Below, piece after piece: positions 51,078-59,059 of a stretch of DNA of 64,000 nucleotides (within the stretch, counting starts at the first letter, position 1; each line of letters begins with the position of its first letter). The stretch is from NCBI GenBank assembly GCA_016720345.1, contig JADKKV010000005.1, positions 372,001 through 436,000 of the forward strand, written 5' to 3'. The translations under genes and the position numbers were made by a program. Below the pieces are notes generated by a model. The model searched no databases. It saw only the letters and a program-made list of their open reading frames with translations, and was not told the origin of the DNA. The stretch is from Thermomonas sp. (GTDB lineage Bacteria > Pseudomonadota > Gammaproteobacteria > Xanthomonadales > Xanthomonadaceae).

Positions 51078-52167
51078 CGTTCAACTGGGCGACCAGGGTG
51101 AAGCGGTCGCTGCGGGTGCGCACGTCGGGTTGCAGCGCACCGCTCAGGGCCGGTGCGCGCCACTGGCGGGCGCCCTCGAGCTTGCCGACCAGCGCCGCGG
51201 CCTGGTTGGACAGCCCGATCAAGGTCAGCTGGCCGCCCTCGATCGACACTTTTTCCAGATAGGTGCCATCCGGCAGCCGGCGGGCGAGTTCGTCCATCGC
51301 CTCGATCACCGACGGCCGCGCGTTGCGCTGGGCCTGCAGGTAGGTACCGCCTTCGACCGCGTCCACCAGCCGTTGCCGCTGCTGGGCGACGTTGCGCGCC
51401 TGCGCGCTGCGCTGGGCCACCTCCGCCTGCAGGCGGGTCACCGCGGCCCTGCGGTTCTCGACGACCTGCGACAGCCCAAGCAACAGGGCGATCAGCGCCA
51501 CCGCGGCGAACACCAGGTTCCAGCCGCGCCACGGATTCGCGCGCCGGTAGCGCTGCGCCGGCGGCAACAGGTTGACGCCCAGCGGCCGGCCCTCGGCATC
51601 GGCCAGGTCGATCCCGGCCAGCCAGCCCGCCAAGCCGCCAAGCCGGGCCGTGGCCGCATCCGCGCGTGCGCGCGGCACCACCACCAGTTCGGCCTGCAGC
51701 TGGCCGTCGTCGCGCACGCCCAGCACGCGCCCGTCGTAGAGCACGTCGGCGGCGGCGAATGGTGTCTGCCGCTCGATCTCGAAACCCAGCACCTCGCGCA
51801 GGCGCTCGCGCGCGGCGGCCGGCAGCAGCAGGTTGCGGCGCAGGCCACTGGCTGCGGGCAGCAGCAGCCAGCGCGGCATGTCCGCGGCCTGCGTCGCCAG
51901 CACGCCGGCCAGCGGATCGATGCCCTCGCCGGCGGCCGCCGGCACCGGCAGGCTGGCGACATCCTGCAGGCCGCCCCCGGCCTGGCGGCGCAATTGCAGG
52001 CCTTCGCCCTGCACCTGCAGCAGCAGGCGATCGGTCGAAGCCGCCAGCGCCTGCCGCCAGCCCGCGGGCAGCCACGCGGCGAGCCCCGCGCCCCACCACG
52101 CCATCAGGCCGCGCAGGCTGCGGCCGGCGGACTCGAAGCGTGCCAGTGGCGACAGCACCGCACTCAC
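51025..52167 (-). CDS. gspL: Type II secretion protein GspL
   Basis: A 380-aa bitopic protein whose cytoplasmic actin-like domain anchors the ATPase GspE. The cytoplasmic part (about residues 1-225) includes GFEIERQTPFAAADVLYD, the PilM-like signature. The membrane helix is WNLVFAAVALIALLLGLSQVV, then a coiled coil and a small periplasmic domain. It overlaps gspK by 4 bases. In PilM/PilN terms it is a fusion of the two. Confidence 0.9.
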   Translation of the reverse strand: MSAVLSPLARFESAGRSLRGLMAWWGAGLAAWLPAGWRQALAASTDRLLLQVQGEGLQLRRQAGGGLQDVASLPVPAAAGEGIDPLAGVLATQAADMPRWLLLPAASGLRRNLLLPAAARERLREVLGFEIERQTPFAAADVLYDGRVLGVRDDGQLQAELVVVPRARADAATARLGGLAGWLAGIDLADAEGRPLGVNLLPPAQRYRRANPWRGWNLVFAAVALIALLLGLSQVVENRRAAVTRLQAEVAQRSAQARNVAQQRQRLVDAVEGGTYLQAQRNARPSVIEAMDELARRLPDGTYLEKVSIEGGQLTLIGLSNQAAALVGKLEGARQWRAPALSGALQPDVRTRSDRFTLVAQLNDAAAPPPASGAVSRAPR

Positions 52168-52988
52168 GGCGAAGCCCCGTCCTGCCAGCGCAGCGGCGTG
52201 TATGCGGAACCCGGCAAAGCGTTACCCCCCAACCGCAGAATGACCGAAACGTGTGCGCGGCGACCATCGGCGAGTCGGGCACGGCTGTCGATACTATACG
52301 TGCCGCTGCCGGCCAGCGGCATCGCATCCGGGCCCGGTGGCTGCGGCCGATCCACCCCCATCGCCTGCAGCACGATGCCATCGGCGCTCGCCGCATCCGG
52401 CATCGCGCTGCCGCTGTAGACGGTCAGGTAGGGCGCCGCCGAGGCGAACAGCGCCGGCCGCATGCCCAGCACCTGCTCCACTTCCGCCACGGTTTCGAAG
52501 GGCGCGTCCTTGGCCCCCCACGCCAGCCCGGCCGCTGCATAGTCGGGGTCCTCGGCGCCACCGGCCGGCTGGGTCAGGCCGTCCTCGTCGCGCCAGTCCA
52601 CGATCGCGCCCGCCAGCCGGCCGGCGGCATCGCGCGGCTCGCCCAGGGCCACGAACAGGGCCAGCAACAGCGGGTGGCCGGCGGCGTTGAGGTCGACCTT
52701 GCCGGCTTCGTCACGCACCGTGATGTCGAGTTGCGCGGTATCGAACGCGAGCCGGTAGCCGCGCCCGTCCGCCGCCCAGCGCGCGGTGCGGTCGGGGTCG
52801 AGCAGGCGCAGGGCGGCGTATTCCACCCCGGCCCGCGCGGCTTCGCGCGCGGCCGCGGCGCGGGCCAGGCCATTGCCCTGCATCGATTCGATCCGCGCCG
52901 CCATCGCATAGCCGGCCACCAACCCGCTCAGCAGCAGCACCAGCCACATCACCAGCAGCAGCGCCGCACCCCGTTGGCGCCGGCTCAC
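52164..52988 (-). CDS. gspK: Type II secretion minor pseudopilin GspK, GTG start
   Basis: GspK caps the pseudopilus tip. The prepilin leader VSRRQRG is followed by the hydrophobic segment AALLLVMWLVLLLSGLVAGY. Position 5 after cleavage is Leu, not Glu, as expected only for GspK. KVDLNAAGHPLL begins the helical domain. A GTG at 52988 overlaps the gspJ TGA by 4 bases and places the cleavage site correctly; no closer ATG exists. Length 274 aa. Confidence 0.9.
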   Translation of the reverse strand: MSRRQRGAALLLVMWLVLLLSGLVAGYAMAARIESMQGNGLARAAAAREAARAGVEYAALRLLDPDRTARWAADGRGYRLAFDTAQLDITVRDEAGKVDLNAAGHPLLLALFVALGEPRDAAGRLAGAIVDWRDEDGLTQPAGGAEDPDYAAAGLAWGAKDAPFETVAEVEQVLGMRPALFASAAPYLTVYSGSAMPDAASADGIVLQAMGVDRPQPPGPDAMPLAGSGTYSIDSRARLADGRRAHVSVILRLGGNALPGSAYTPLRWQDGASP

Positions 52989-53635
52989 GGGGCGTCCTCC
53001 GGGGCAACCCCGTAGCTCGCCGCCAACGGCAGCGACACCACCAGGTCCGGCCACGCGCCCTGCGCATCCGCGATCCGCACCCGCACCTGCATCGGCAACG
53101 CGTCCGGGTGTTCCCACTGGTACAGCCACGGTCCCGGCACCCCGCGCTTGCCCAGCGTGCGATAGGCGAACTCCACCCCGCGCAAGCCGCCGGCCAGCGG
53201 CTCCGGCGGGCGCGCACGGGTGTCGGCGATCGGCTCGCCGGCCAGCACCATCCGGAAGTCGACCTGCAGGGACTGGCCGCTGCCATCGCGCACCACGCCC
53301 AGTTCGTGCAGGTGCGGCCCGCCGCGGCCGAGGTAATCCGGCAGGTCGGCGACGAAGCGCATGCGCCGCGCTTCCCCGGTGAAGCGCAGCGAGGCCCCGC
53401 TGTCGTCGTCGAGGCCGAACGCGATTCCCTGCGCGCCGCCGATGCGCCGGCGCAGGAATTCGGAGACCGCGCGCATGCGTTCGTTGCGCGCCGCCATCGC
53501 CTCGCCGCGCTGCACGGTGGCCGCCGCCGCGCGCACCGTCGCGAACGCCAGCACCAGCCCGGCGGCGAGCAGCATGGTCGCCAGCAGCACTTCGATCAGT
53601 GTGAAGCCGGATGCGCGCCGGCGTGCCTGGCTCAT
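52985..53635 (-). CDS. gspJ: Type II secretion minor pseudopilin GspJ
   Basis: A 216-aa pseudopilin of the tip complex with GspI and GspK. The leader MSQARRRASG is cleaved before FTLIEVLLATMLLAAG, with Glu at +5. A beta-rich C-terminal domain follows. It overlaps gspI and gspK by 4 bases each. Confidence 0.92.
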   Translation of the reverse strand: MSQARRRASGFTLIEVLLATMLLAAGLVLAFATVRAAAATVQRGEAMAARNERMRAVSEFLRRRIGGAQGIAFGLDDDSGASLRFTGEARRMRFVADLPDYLGRGGPHLHELGVVRDGSGQSLQVDFRMVLAGEPIADTRARPPEPLAGGLRGVEFAYRTLGKRGVPGPWLYQWEHPDALPMQVRVRIADAQGAWPDLVVSLPLAASYGVAPEDAP

Positions 53636-54060
53636 GGCGCGGCAACCCCTTCCACCGGCGGCAACACCAGCCGCAGCGACGACAGCTGCACGCGCTGGCG
53701 CGGGCCGCCTTCGCCCCAGTCGACCTGCAGCCGCAGGTGCAGCAGCCGCGCCGCGTTCGGGTCGCTGCGCCGCGGCCCGCGCCGCGGCTCCGGGTCGCTC
53801 CACGGCGCAACCTCGAGGTGCCAGCGGTAGCGGCCCTGCTCGAGTTCGCCTTCGCGCACCCCCGGTTGCGGCAGCTCGCCGAATTCGGCCAGTACCGCCT
53901 GCGCGTGCAGCGCCGCACGCCCGGCATCGCCGGCCTGGCGCACCTGGCGGGTTGCGCCGGACAGGGTGCCAAGCAGCAGGGTCAGGCCAAGCGCGAGGAT
54001 CGCGAACGCGACCACGATCTCGATCAGGGTGTAGCCGGCCTGCGCGCGCGTGTTCATCAT
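53632..54060 (-). CDS. gspI: Type II secretion minor pseudopilin GspI
   Basis: A 142-aa minor pseudopilin. The leader MMNTRAQAG is followed by YTLIEIVVAFAILALGL, Glu at +5; the +1 residue is Tyr rather than Phe. The first of two adjacent ATG codons (54060) overlaps the gspH stop by 4 bases. GspI nucleates the tip complex in other systems. Confidence 0.92.
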   Translation of the reverse strand: MMNTRAQAGYTLIEIVVAFAILALGLTLLLGTLSGATRQVRQAGDAGRAALHAQAVLAEFGELPQPGVREGELEQGRYRWHLEVAPWSDPEPRRGPRRSDPNAARLLHLRLQVDWGEGGPRQRVQLSSLRLVLPPVEGVAAP

Positions 54061-54530
54061 GGTGCCCGCACCCGCGAGACCCGCACCTCGCCGGTCAGCC
54101 AGCCGACATCGACATCCCAGCCGCCGCCATTGGCCAGCATGCGCACGCGGCCACCGGTGGCGGCGCCGTCGGCGAAGAAGCGCACCACGCCCTTGCCGCC
54201 TTCCGTCTCGGCGGGGTCGAACTGGGCGGCCCGGGCGCCGGTGAACACGACCTCGCCGCCGTCCGGCAACGCGCCGCTGCGGCCTTTCGCGCCCTTCCAC
54301 TGCCGCGCCTGCGGATCGATGACCACGTCCTGCGGCTCGCCGCTGCTGATCGCCACAGCCCGCGCGAAGCGGAACTGCGCGGCCAGGTCGTTGGCGCCGC
54401 CACGCAAGGCCATGCCGCGCATGCCGCCGCCGAACGCGGCCACCGCCAGCAGGCTGGCAGCCGCGACCAGCACCATCACCAGCAGCATCTCCAGCAGCGA
54501 GAATCCCGACGCGGGCCGACGCGCATGCAT
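54057..54530 (-). CDS. gspH: Type II secretion minor pseudopilin GspH
   Basis: A 157-aa pseudopilin. The leader MHARRPASG is cleaved before FSLLEMLLVMVLVAAASLL, with Glu at +5. The rest is a beta-rich globular domain (FRFARAVAISSGEPQDVVID). The start at 54530 lies 29 bases after gspG. Confidence 0.92.
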   Translation of the reverse strand: MHARRPASGFSLLEMLLVMVLVAAASLLAVAAFGGGMRGMALRGGANDLAAQFRFARAVAISSGEPQDVVIDPQARQWKGAKGRSGALPDGGEVVFTGARAAQFDPAETEGGKGVVRFFADGAATGGRVRMLANGGGWDVDVGWLTGEVRVSRVRAP

Positions 54531-54559
54531 CACTCGATTCCCGCCGCCACGCGCATCGC

Positions 54560-54991
54560 TTATTCGTACTTGATGTCGGCGTCGACGCTGTCGCCACCGG
54601 GCTCGCCATCCTTGCCGCGGCTGAGCAGGTCGAACGGCCTGCCTTCGCCCGGCATCGCATATTCGAACGGATGGTTCCACGGATCCTTCAGTTCGGATTC
54701 CTTCGCATACGGGCCCAGCCAGCCCGCGGCATCGCCGGGCGCCTTGACCAGGTCCTGCAGCGCACCCGGCAGGGCACCGGTATCCATCTCGAACTGCTCC
54801 ACCTTCTCCGCAAGCGTCTGCACCTGCGCCCTGGCCAGGTTGACCTTGGCGCGGTCGCCGCCGCCGAGGATGCGGGTCGCCGCGAAGGCGACGATGCCGC
54901 CGATCAGCACCACCACCAGGATGATCTCGATCAGCGAGAAGCCGGCCTGCGACGACCCGGCGAACGATGGTTGGATACGGCGATTGCGCAT
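54560..54991 (-). CDS. gspG: Type II secretion major pseudopilin GspG
   Basis: The main pseudopilus subunit, 143 aa. The leader ends in SSQAG and the mature protein begins FSLIEIILVVVLIGG, with Glu at +5. The conserved C-terminal segment contains LKDPWNHPFEY and a calcium-loop-like GGDSVDADIKYE. The mature start and length are normal. MRNRRIQPS at 54991 is preferred to an ATG at 55078, which would lengthen the leader by 29 residues. It follows gspF by 91 bases. Confidence 0.95.
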   Translation of the reverse strand: MRNRRIQPSFAGSSQAGFSLIEIILVVVLIGGIVAFAATRILGGGDRAKVNLARAQVQTLAEKVEQFEMDTGALPGALQDLVKAPGDAAGWLGPYAKESELKDPWNHPFEYAMPGEGRPFDLLSRGKDGEPGGDSVDADIKYE

Positions 54992-55082
54992 GAACGGGTT
55001 CCGCTGGTGGGTGGACGTTGGAGAGGCCGATTGTCGCCGAGATCCGGGGGCGATGCTGCCGGCATCGGCCAGGCGCATTGCT

Positions 55083-56300
55083 TCACCCGACGACGCTGGT
55101 CAGGTCGTAGATCGGCGACAGCACGGCCAGGATCACGATCCCGACCACCGTGGCCAGCACCAGGGTCACCGCCGGCACCAGCGCGGCCAGCATGCGGTCC
55201 AGCGCGATCGCCGTCTCCTGCTCGAAAGTGTCCGCGGTCTTCAGCAGCATCGCGTCGAGCGCGCCGGATTCCTCGCCCACCTGGATCATCTGCAGGGCCA
55301 GCCGCGGGAAGCGCTTGCCCCTGGCCAGCGCCGCGGACAGGCCGATGCCGTTCTTGACCTCGTCGGTGGCGGCGTCCACGTCATTGGCCAGCACCCGGTT
55401 GTCGAGCACGTTGCGGGCGATGCCGAGCGCCGACAGCAGCGGCACCCCGTTGCGCAGCAGCGTGCCCAGCGTGCGCGCCAGCCGCGCGGCTTCAAGCTTG
55501 GCCAGCAGCGGCCCGGCCAGCGCGTTGCGCAGCAGCCAGCCGTCGAACGCCAGCATGAAGGCCGGATCGCGGCGCTTGCGGTCCAGCCACAGCAGCGCCA
55601 GCAGCGGGATCGCCAGCAACACGATCCACCAGTCGCGCACGAAGTTGCCAAGCCCCAGCACCAGTTGCGAGAACCATGGCAGGTCGGCGTCCAGGCTGTC
55701 GTACATCGCCGAGAACTGCGGCACCACGTAGCCGAGCAGGAACAGCAGCGACAGCCCCACCATCGCCAGCAGGATCGCCGGGTACACCAGCGCGTTGAGC
55801 ACCCGCGCGCGCAGCGCGCGCGAGCGTTCCAGGTAATCCGCCAGCCGCTGCAGGGTCTCGTGCAGGCTGCCGCCCGCCTCGCCGGCGCGGACCATGTTCA
55901 CGTACAGCCGCCCGAATGCACCGTGCTGGCGGTCCAGCGCCGCCGACAGCGACGCGCCGCCGCGCACCGCATCGCGGATGTCGGTCAGGGTGCGCCGGGC
56001 GACGTCGTCCTCCGGCAGTTCCAGCAGGATCGTCAGCGCCCGGTCCAGCGGCTGCCCGGCGCCGAGCAAGGTCGCCAGTTGCTGGGTGAACTGGACCAGC
56101 CGCTGCCCGGCGAACGGCTTCGGCTTGAACAGCGCGCGCCACGCGGACTCGCCGCCGGCCTCGCTGGCCAGCCGGGCCTCCACCGGCAGGTGGCCCTGCT
56201 CCTGCAGGCGCGCCGCGACCTCGGCATCGCTGGCGGCCTCCATCTGCCCGTCCAGCAACTGGCCGCGCGCATCCAGCGCCTTGTAGCGGTACAGCGGCAT
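55083..56300 (-). CDS. gspF: Type II secretion inner-membrane platform protein GspF
   Basis: The polytopic platform protein of the secretion system, a paralogue of PilC at 1321-2589. At 405 aa it has two T2SSF domains: FTQQLATLLGAGQPLDRAL near residue 70 and ARLARTLGTLLRNGVPLL near residue 270. Membrane helices are visible near residues 170-195 and 220-240 and at the C-terminus. The start overlaps the gspE stop by one base. Confidence 0.96.
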   Translation of the reverse strand: MPLYRYKALDARGQLLDGQMEAASDAEVAARLQEQGHLPVEARLASEAGGESAWRALFKPKPFAGQRLVQFTQQLATLLGAGQPLDRALTILLELPEDDVARRTLTDIRDAVRGGASLSAALDRQHGAFGRLYVNMVRAGEAGGSLHETLQRLADYLERSRALRARVLNALVYPAILLAMVGLSLLFLLGYVVPQFSAMYDSLDADLPWFSQLVLGLGNFVRDWWIVLLAIPLLALLWLDRKRRDPAFMLAFDGWLLRNALAGPLLAKLEAARLARTLGTLLRNGVPLLSALGIARNVLDNRVLANDVDAATDEVKNGIGLSAALARGKRFPRLALQMIQVGEESGALDAMLLKTADTFEQETAIALDRMLAALVPAVTLVLATVVGIVILAVLSPIYDLTSVVG

Positions 56301-58030
56301 CAGGCGTCCTCGGTGACGCGCAGGACTTCCTCGATGGTGGTCAGCCCGGCCAGCGCCTTGGCGATGCCGTCCTCGTACATCGTGCGCATGCCGGCCTGCC
56401 GCGCCAGCTGTTCGAGTTCGCCCATGCCGGCGTGGCGCATCACCGCGCGCCGCAGTTCGTCGTCCATCACCAGGAATTCCATGATGGTGGTGCGGCCGAG
56501 GTAGCCGGTCGGGGCGAGATCGGAACCGCGCGGGCGATACAGGTAAATGTCCCCCTGCGGCTGGTAGCGGCGCAGGCCGAACTTCTCGATCTCCTCCGGC
56601 GATGCCGGGTAGCGCTCCGCGTGCACCGGCTCCAGCCGGCGCACCAGCCGCTGGGCCAGGATGCCGTTGACCGTGGAGGTCAGCAGGTAGTCCTCCACCC
56701 CCATGTCCAGCAGGCGGGTGATGCCGCCGGCGGCGTTGTTGGTGTGCAGCGTGCTCAGCACCAGGTGGCCGGTCAGCGCCGACTGGATCGCGATCTTCGC
56801 GGTTTCCAGGTCGCGCATTTCGCCGATCATGATGATGTCCGGGTCCTGGCGGACGATGCTGCGCAGCGCGTTCGCGAAGTCCAGCCCGATCTGCGGCTTG
56901 GCCTGGATCTGGTTGATGCCCTCGATCTGGTACTCGACCGGATCCTCGACCGTGATGATCTTGACGTCGCTGGTGTTGAGCTTGGAGAGCGCGGTGTACA
57001 GGGTGGTGGTCTTGCCGGAGCCGGTCGGCCCGGTCACCAGCAGGATCCCGTGCGGCTGCTGCAGCACGTGCTGGAACTGCGGCAGGAAGGCGTCGGTGAA
57101 GCCCAGGCGCTCGAAGTCGAACACCACCGTCTCGCGGTCCAGCAGGCGCATCACCACCGATTCGCCGTGCGCGGTCGGGATGGTGCTCACGCGCAGGTCG
57201 AGTTCCTTGCCCTGCACCCGCAGCATGATCCGCCCGTCCTGCGGCAGCCGGCGCTCGGCGATGTTCAACTTCGCCATGATCTTGATGCGGCTGATCACCG
57301 CGGCGGTCAGGTTCTGCGGCGGGCTTTCGCCCTCCTCCAGCACGCCATCGATGCGGTAGCGCACCTTCAGCCGGTTCTCGAACGGCTCGATGTGGATGTC
57401 CGAGGCGCGCAGCTCGACCGCGCGCTGGATCACCAGGTTCACCAGCCGGATCACCGGCGCCTCGGAGGCGAGGTCGCGCAGGTGCTCGACGTCGTCGAAG
57501 CCGGCCTCGCCCTCGGCATGCTCGACGATCCCTTCCATCGCGCTGCGGCCCTGGCCGTGCCAGCGCTCGATCAGCTCGTCGATCTCGCTGCGCAGCGCCA
57601 CCGCCGGCCGCGGCTCGCGGCCGCAGGCCAGGCGCACCGCGTCCAGGACGTAGGCGTCCTGCGGATCGGCCAGCAGGATGTCGATTCCCTCGGCATCGGC
57701 CGCCACCGGCACCACGTGGAACTGCTTCATGAACTTCACGCTCATCGGAAGCTGGCCCAGCGTGGCGTCTTCCGGGGGCAGCTCCGGCACGTCGCGGGCA
57801 CTGCGCAACGGCAGCGCCAGCTCGGTCGCGCAGGCCTCGGCATGGTCGCGTTCGGACACCAGCCCCAGCCGCGCCAGCAGGGCCAGCAGGCCGCCGCCGG
57901 TTTCCTCCTGCAGGCGGCGCGCGCGGGCCAGGTCCGCATCCTTGAGCTTGCCGCGCTGCAGCAACAGGGCCGCGATGCGCTCGTCGGGGCTGGCCGGGAC
58001 CGGGTCGGACAGGACAGCGCTCATGGGCAT
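56300..58030 (-). CDS. gspE: Type II secretion ATPase GspE (XpsE)
   Basis: The cytoplasmic ATPase that drives pseudopilus assembly. The protein is 576 aa from ATG 58030; MSAVLSD at 58024 is an equally good start. An N-terminal domain (RIAALLLQRGKLKDADLARA) contacts GspL. Walker [11 protein letters not shown] lies near residue 330, Walker B contains DIIMIGEMRD, and STLHTNN follows. The four-cysteine zinc domain of many GspE proteins is absent: EPVHAERYPASPEEIEKF stands there with no Cys, which I recall is also true of Xanthomonas XpsE. It is the first gene of the operon. Confidence 0.97.
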   Translation of the reverse strand: MPMSAVLSDPVPASPDERIAALLLQRGKLKDADLARARRLQEETGGGLLALLARLGLVSERDHAEACATELALPLRSARDVPELPPEDATLGQLPMSVKFMKQFHVVPVAADAEGIDILLADPQDAYVLDAVRLACGREPRPAVALRSEIDELIERWHGQGRSAMEGIVEHAEGEAGFDDVEHLRDLASEAPVIRLVNLVIQRAVELRASDIHIEPFENRLKVRYRIDGVLEEGESPPQNLTAAVISRIKIMAKLNIAERRLPQDGRIMLRVQGKELDLRVSTIPTAHGESVVMRLLDRETVVFDFERLGFTDAFLPQFQHVLQQPHGILLVTGPTGSGKTTTLYTALSKLNTSDVKIITVEDPVEYQIEGINQIQAKPQIGLDFANALRSIVRQDPDIIMIGEMRDLETAKIAIQSALTGHLVLSTLHTNNAAGGITRLLDMGVEDYLLTSTVNGILAQRLVRRLEPVHAERYPASPEEIEKFGLRRYQPQGDIYLYRPRGSDLAPTGYLGRTTIMEFLVMDDELRRAVMRHAGMGELEQLARQAGMRTMYEDGIAKALAGLTTIEEVLRVTEDA

Positions 58031-58160
58031 CGGACGGCTTCGGAAGTCAGGCTGCGAGGTTAGCAGGGCGGCTGGACCAGCGCGATGGCCGAAGCAGCGC
58101 TCGCATTTCGTCTTATATTCTGACCCACCGCGTCCCGCGGTCACCTTGGGGGGAATTGAC
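58031..58160. promoter_or_regulatory. Divergent gspE / secreted-protein promoter region
   Basis: The 130-base gap between gspE and the gene at 58161 is more AT-rich than its surroundings. A shared -10-like patch lies at 58113-58119: TATATT on plus and AATATAAG on minus. No good -35 was found for either. GGGGGGAA ends 4 bases before the ATG at 58161 and is a strong ribosome site. Confidence 0.4.
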
Positions 58161-58829
58161 ATGCAACACCGCAAGCTAAGCATCGCATTGGCCGGGATCA
58201 TGCTGGCCGCAACCAGTTTTGCCGCTAGTGCCGACATCCTGTTCACCAATCTGGGCAACGTCGCACCTCCTGCCAGCATCGGAGGTCACACGTTGACGCC
58301 GTTCGATACAGCTCCCCAGCACGCAATCCCAGAGTTCTCCGCGGTCTCAAGCATCCCCGGCGGACCGGGAGGCACTGCGGTGGGTATCTCGCCCGCAGCA
58401 TACAAAGTGACTGACGGCGTATCTTGGAATGCTTCGACGACGTGGCCCGGCGGCTATAACGGACCCATGTACTTCAGCAATAGTGGTACGACCGAAACCT
58501 TGACGCTGCCCGCAAACACCAAAGCGTTTTATTTCTACGTCGAGTCCAATTACCACTCGAGTTCGTTCTACTACACGGCAACCACTAATTCTGGTGCCAC
58601 ATCAGCCCCTGTGCTGGTTGCTGGTGGTAGCGGGGGCAATGGCTTCGCGTTTTACAGCACTGCCGGAGAGAACATCACAAGCATCACCATCAGCGGTGAA
58701 GGCCTGAACGGCGGCGGCTTCATTGTCGGCCAGCTTGGTATCAATTCTGGCCCCACCACCACTTGCGCCAGCGAGGGCTACACCTACACCAAGCTGGAAT
58801 GGTGCAAGAACATCTGCGAGCGCGGTTAA
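58161..58829 (+). CDS. Secreted protein with truncated four-cysteine C-terminal module
   Basis: A 222-aa exported protein not recognised as a known family. The signal peptide is MQHRKLSIALAGIMLAAT to ASA. The mature part (about residues 25-195) is rich in Ser, Thr, Tyr and Gly with alternating hydrophobics, suggesting a beta-sandwich. The last 24 residues, TTTCASEGYTYTKLEWCKNI and CERG, match the C-terminal module of the NHL protein at 59060-60250, then a TAA at 58827-58829 ends it early. The rest of the module survives out of frame to 58932. Base composition is noticeably less GC-rich than its neighbours. It lies divergent from gspE and is a plausible type II substrate. Confidence 0.75.
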   Translation: MQHRKLSIALAGIMLAATSFAASADILFTNLGNVAPPASIGGHTLTPFDTAPQHAIPEFSAVSSIPGGPGGTAVGISPAAYKVTDGVSWNASTTWPGGYNGPMYFSNSGTTETLTLPANTKAFYFYVESNYHSSSFYYTATTNSGATSAPVLVAGGSGGNGFAFYSTAGENITSITISGEGLNGGGFIVGQLGINSGPTTTCASEGYTYTKLEWCKNICERG

Positions 58830-58932
58830 CCTGAGCAGCACCCAGAGCGACGTCTACCTCCGCCGCTGGACCGATCGCTACCGTACGACCTGCCGTATTG
58901 CGCCATGGAGCAAGCCGCCGCAGGAGGGCTGA
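58830..58932 (+). pseudogene. Decayed remainder of the four-cysteine module
   Basis: Downstream of the stop of the preceding gene the DNA still aligns with the module end in the NHL gene. CGCCGCTGGACCGATCGCTA and CTGCCGTATTGCGC are near-identical at 60193 and 60222. Translation in a different frame gives SDVYLRRWTDRYR, but two further shifts are needed to restore the PYC end. It is a pseudogenised 3' end. Confidence 0.7.
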
Positions 58933-58951
58933 TTCCTGCTGCATGCAACAA

Positions 58952-58979
58952 GACAAGGCCGGCGCAAGCCGGCCTTGTC
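58952..58979 (+). terminator. Terminator-like hairpin after the first secreted-protein gene
   Basis: The stem GACAAGGCCGG/CCGGCCTTGTC with loop CGCAAG is followed by GTTT. It lies just past the decayed module. A near-identical hairpin follows the second gene at 60278-60301. Confidence 0.7.
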
Positions 58980-59059
58980 GTTTGCGATGTCCGCTTCCGG
59001 CACGGTTTCCCGCATCTGGCTCCACGACCCCGCATGCCGCGGACGCCCGGAGAACCGAA

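Noticed and set aside
53361..56504. 1047-codon open frame on the plus strand across the pseudopilin genes
   Set aside because: Antisense shadow of gspF-gspJ; composition is Ala/Arg/Pro-rich and no domain is recognisable.
58031..58160. Annotating gspE from an upstream ATG at 58279
   Set aside because: That extension lies antisense over the secreted-protein gene, contains no GspE homology, and would remove the divergent promoter.
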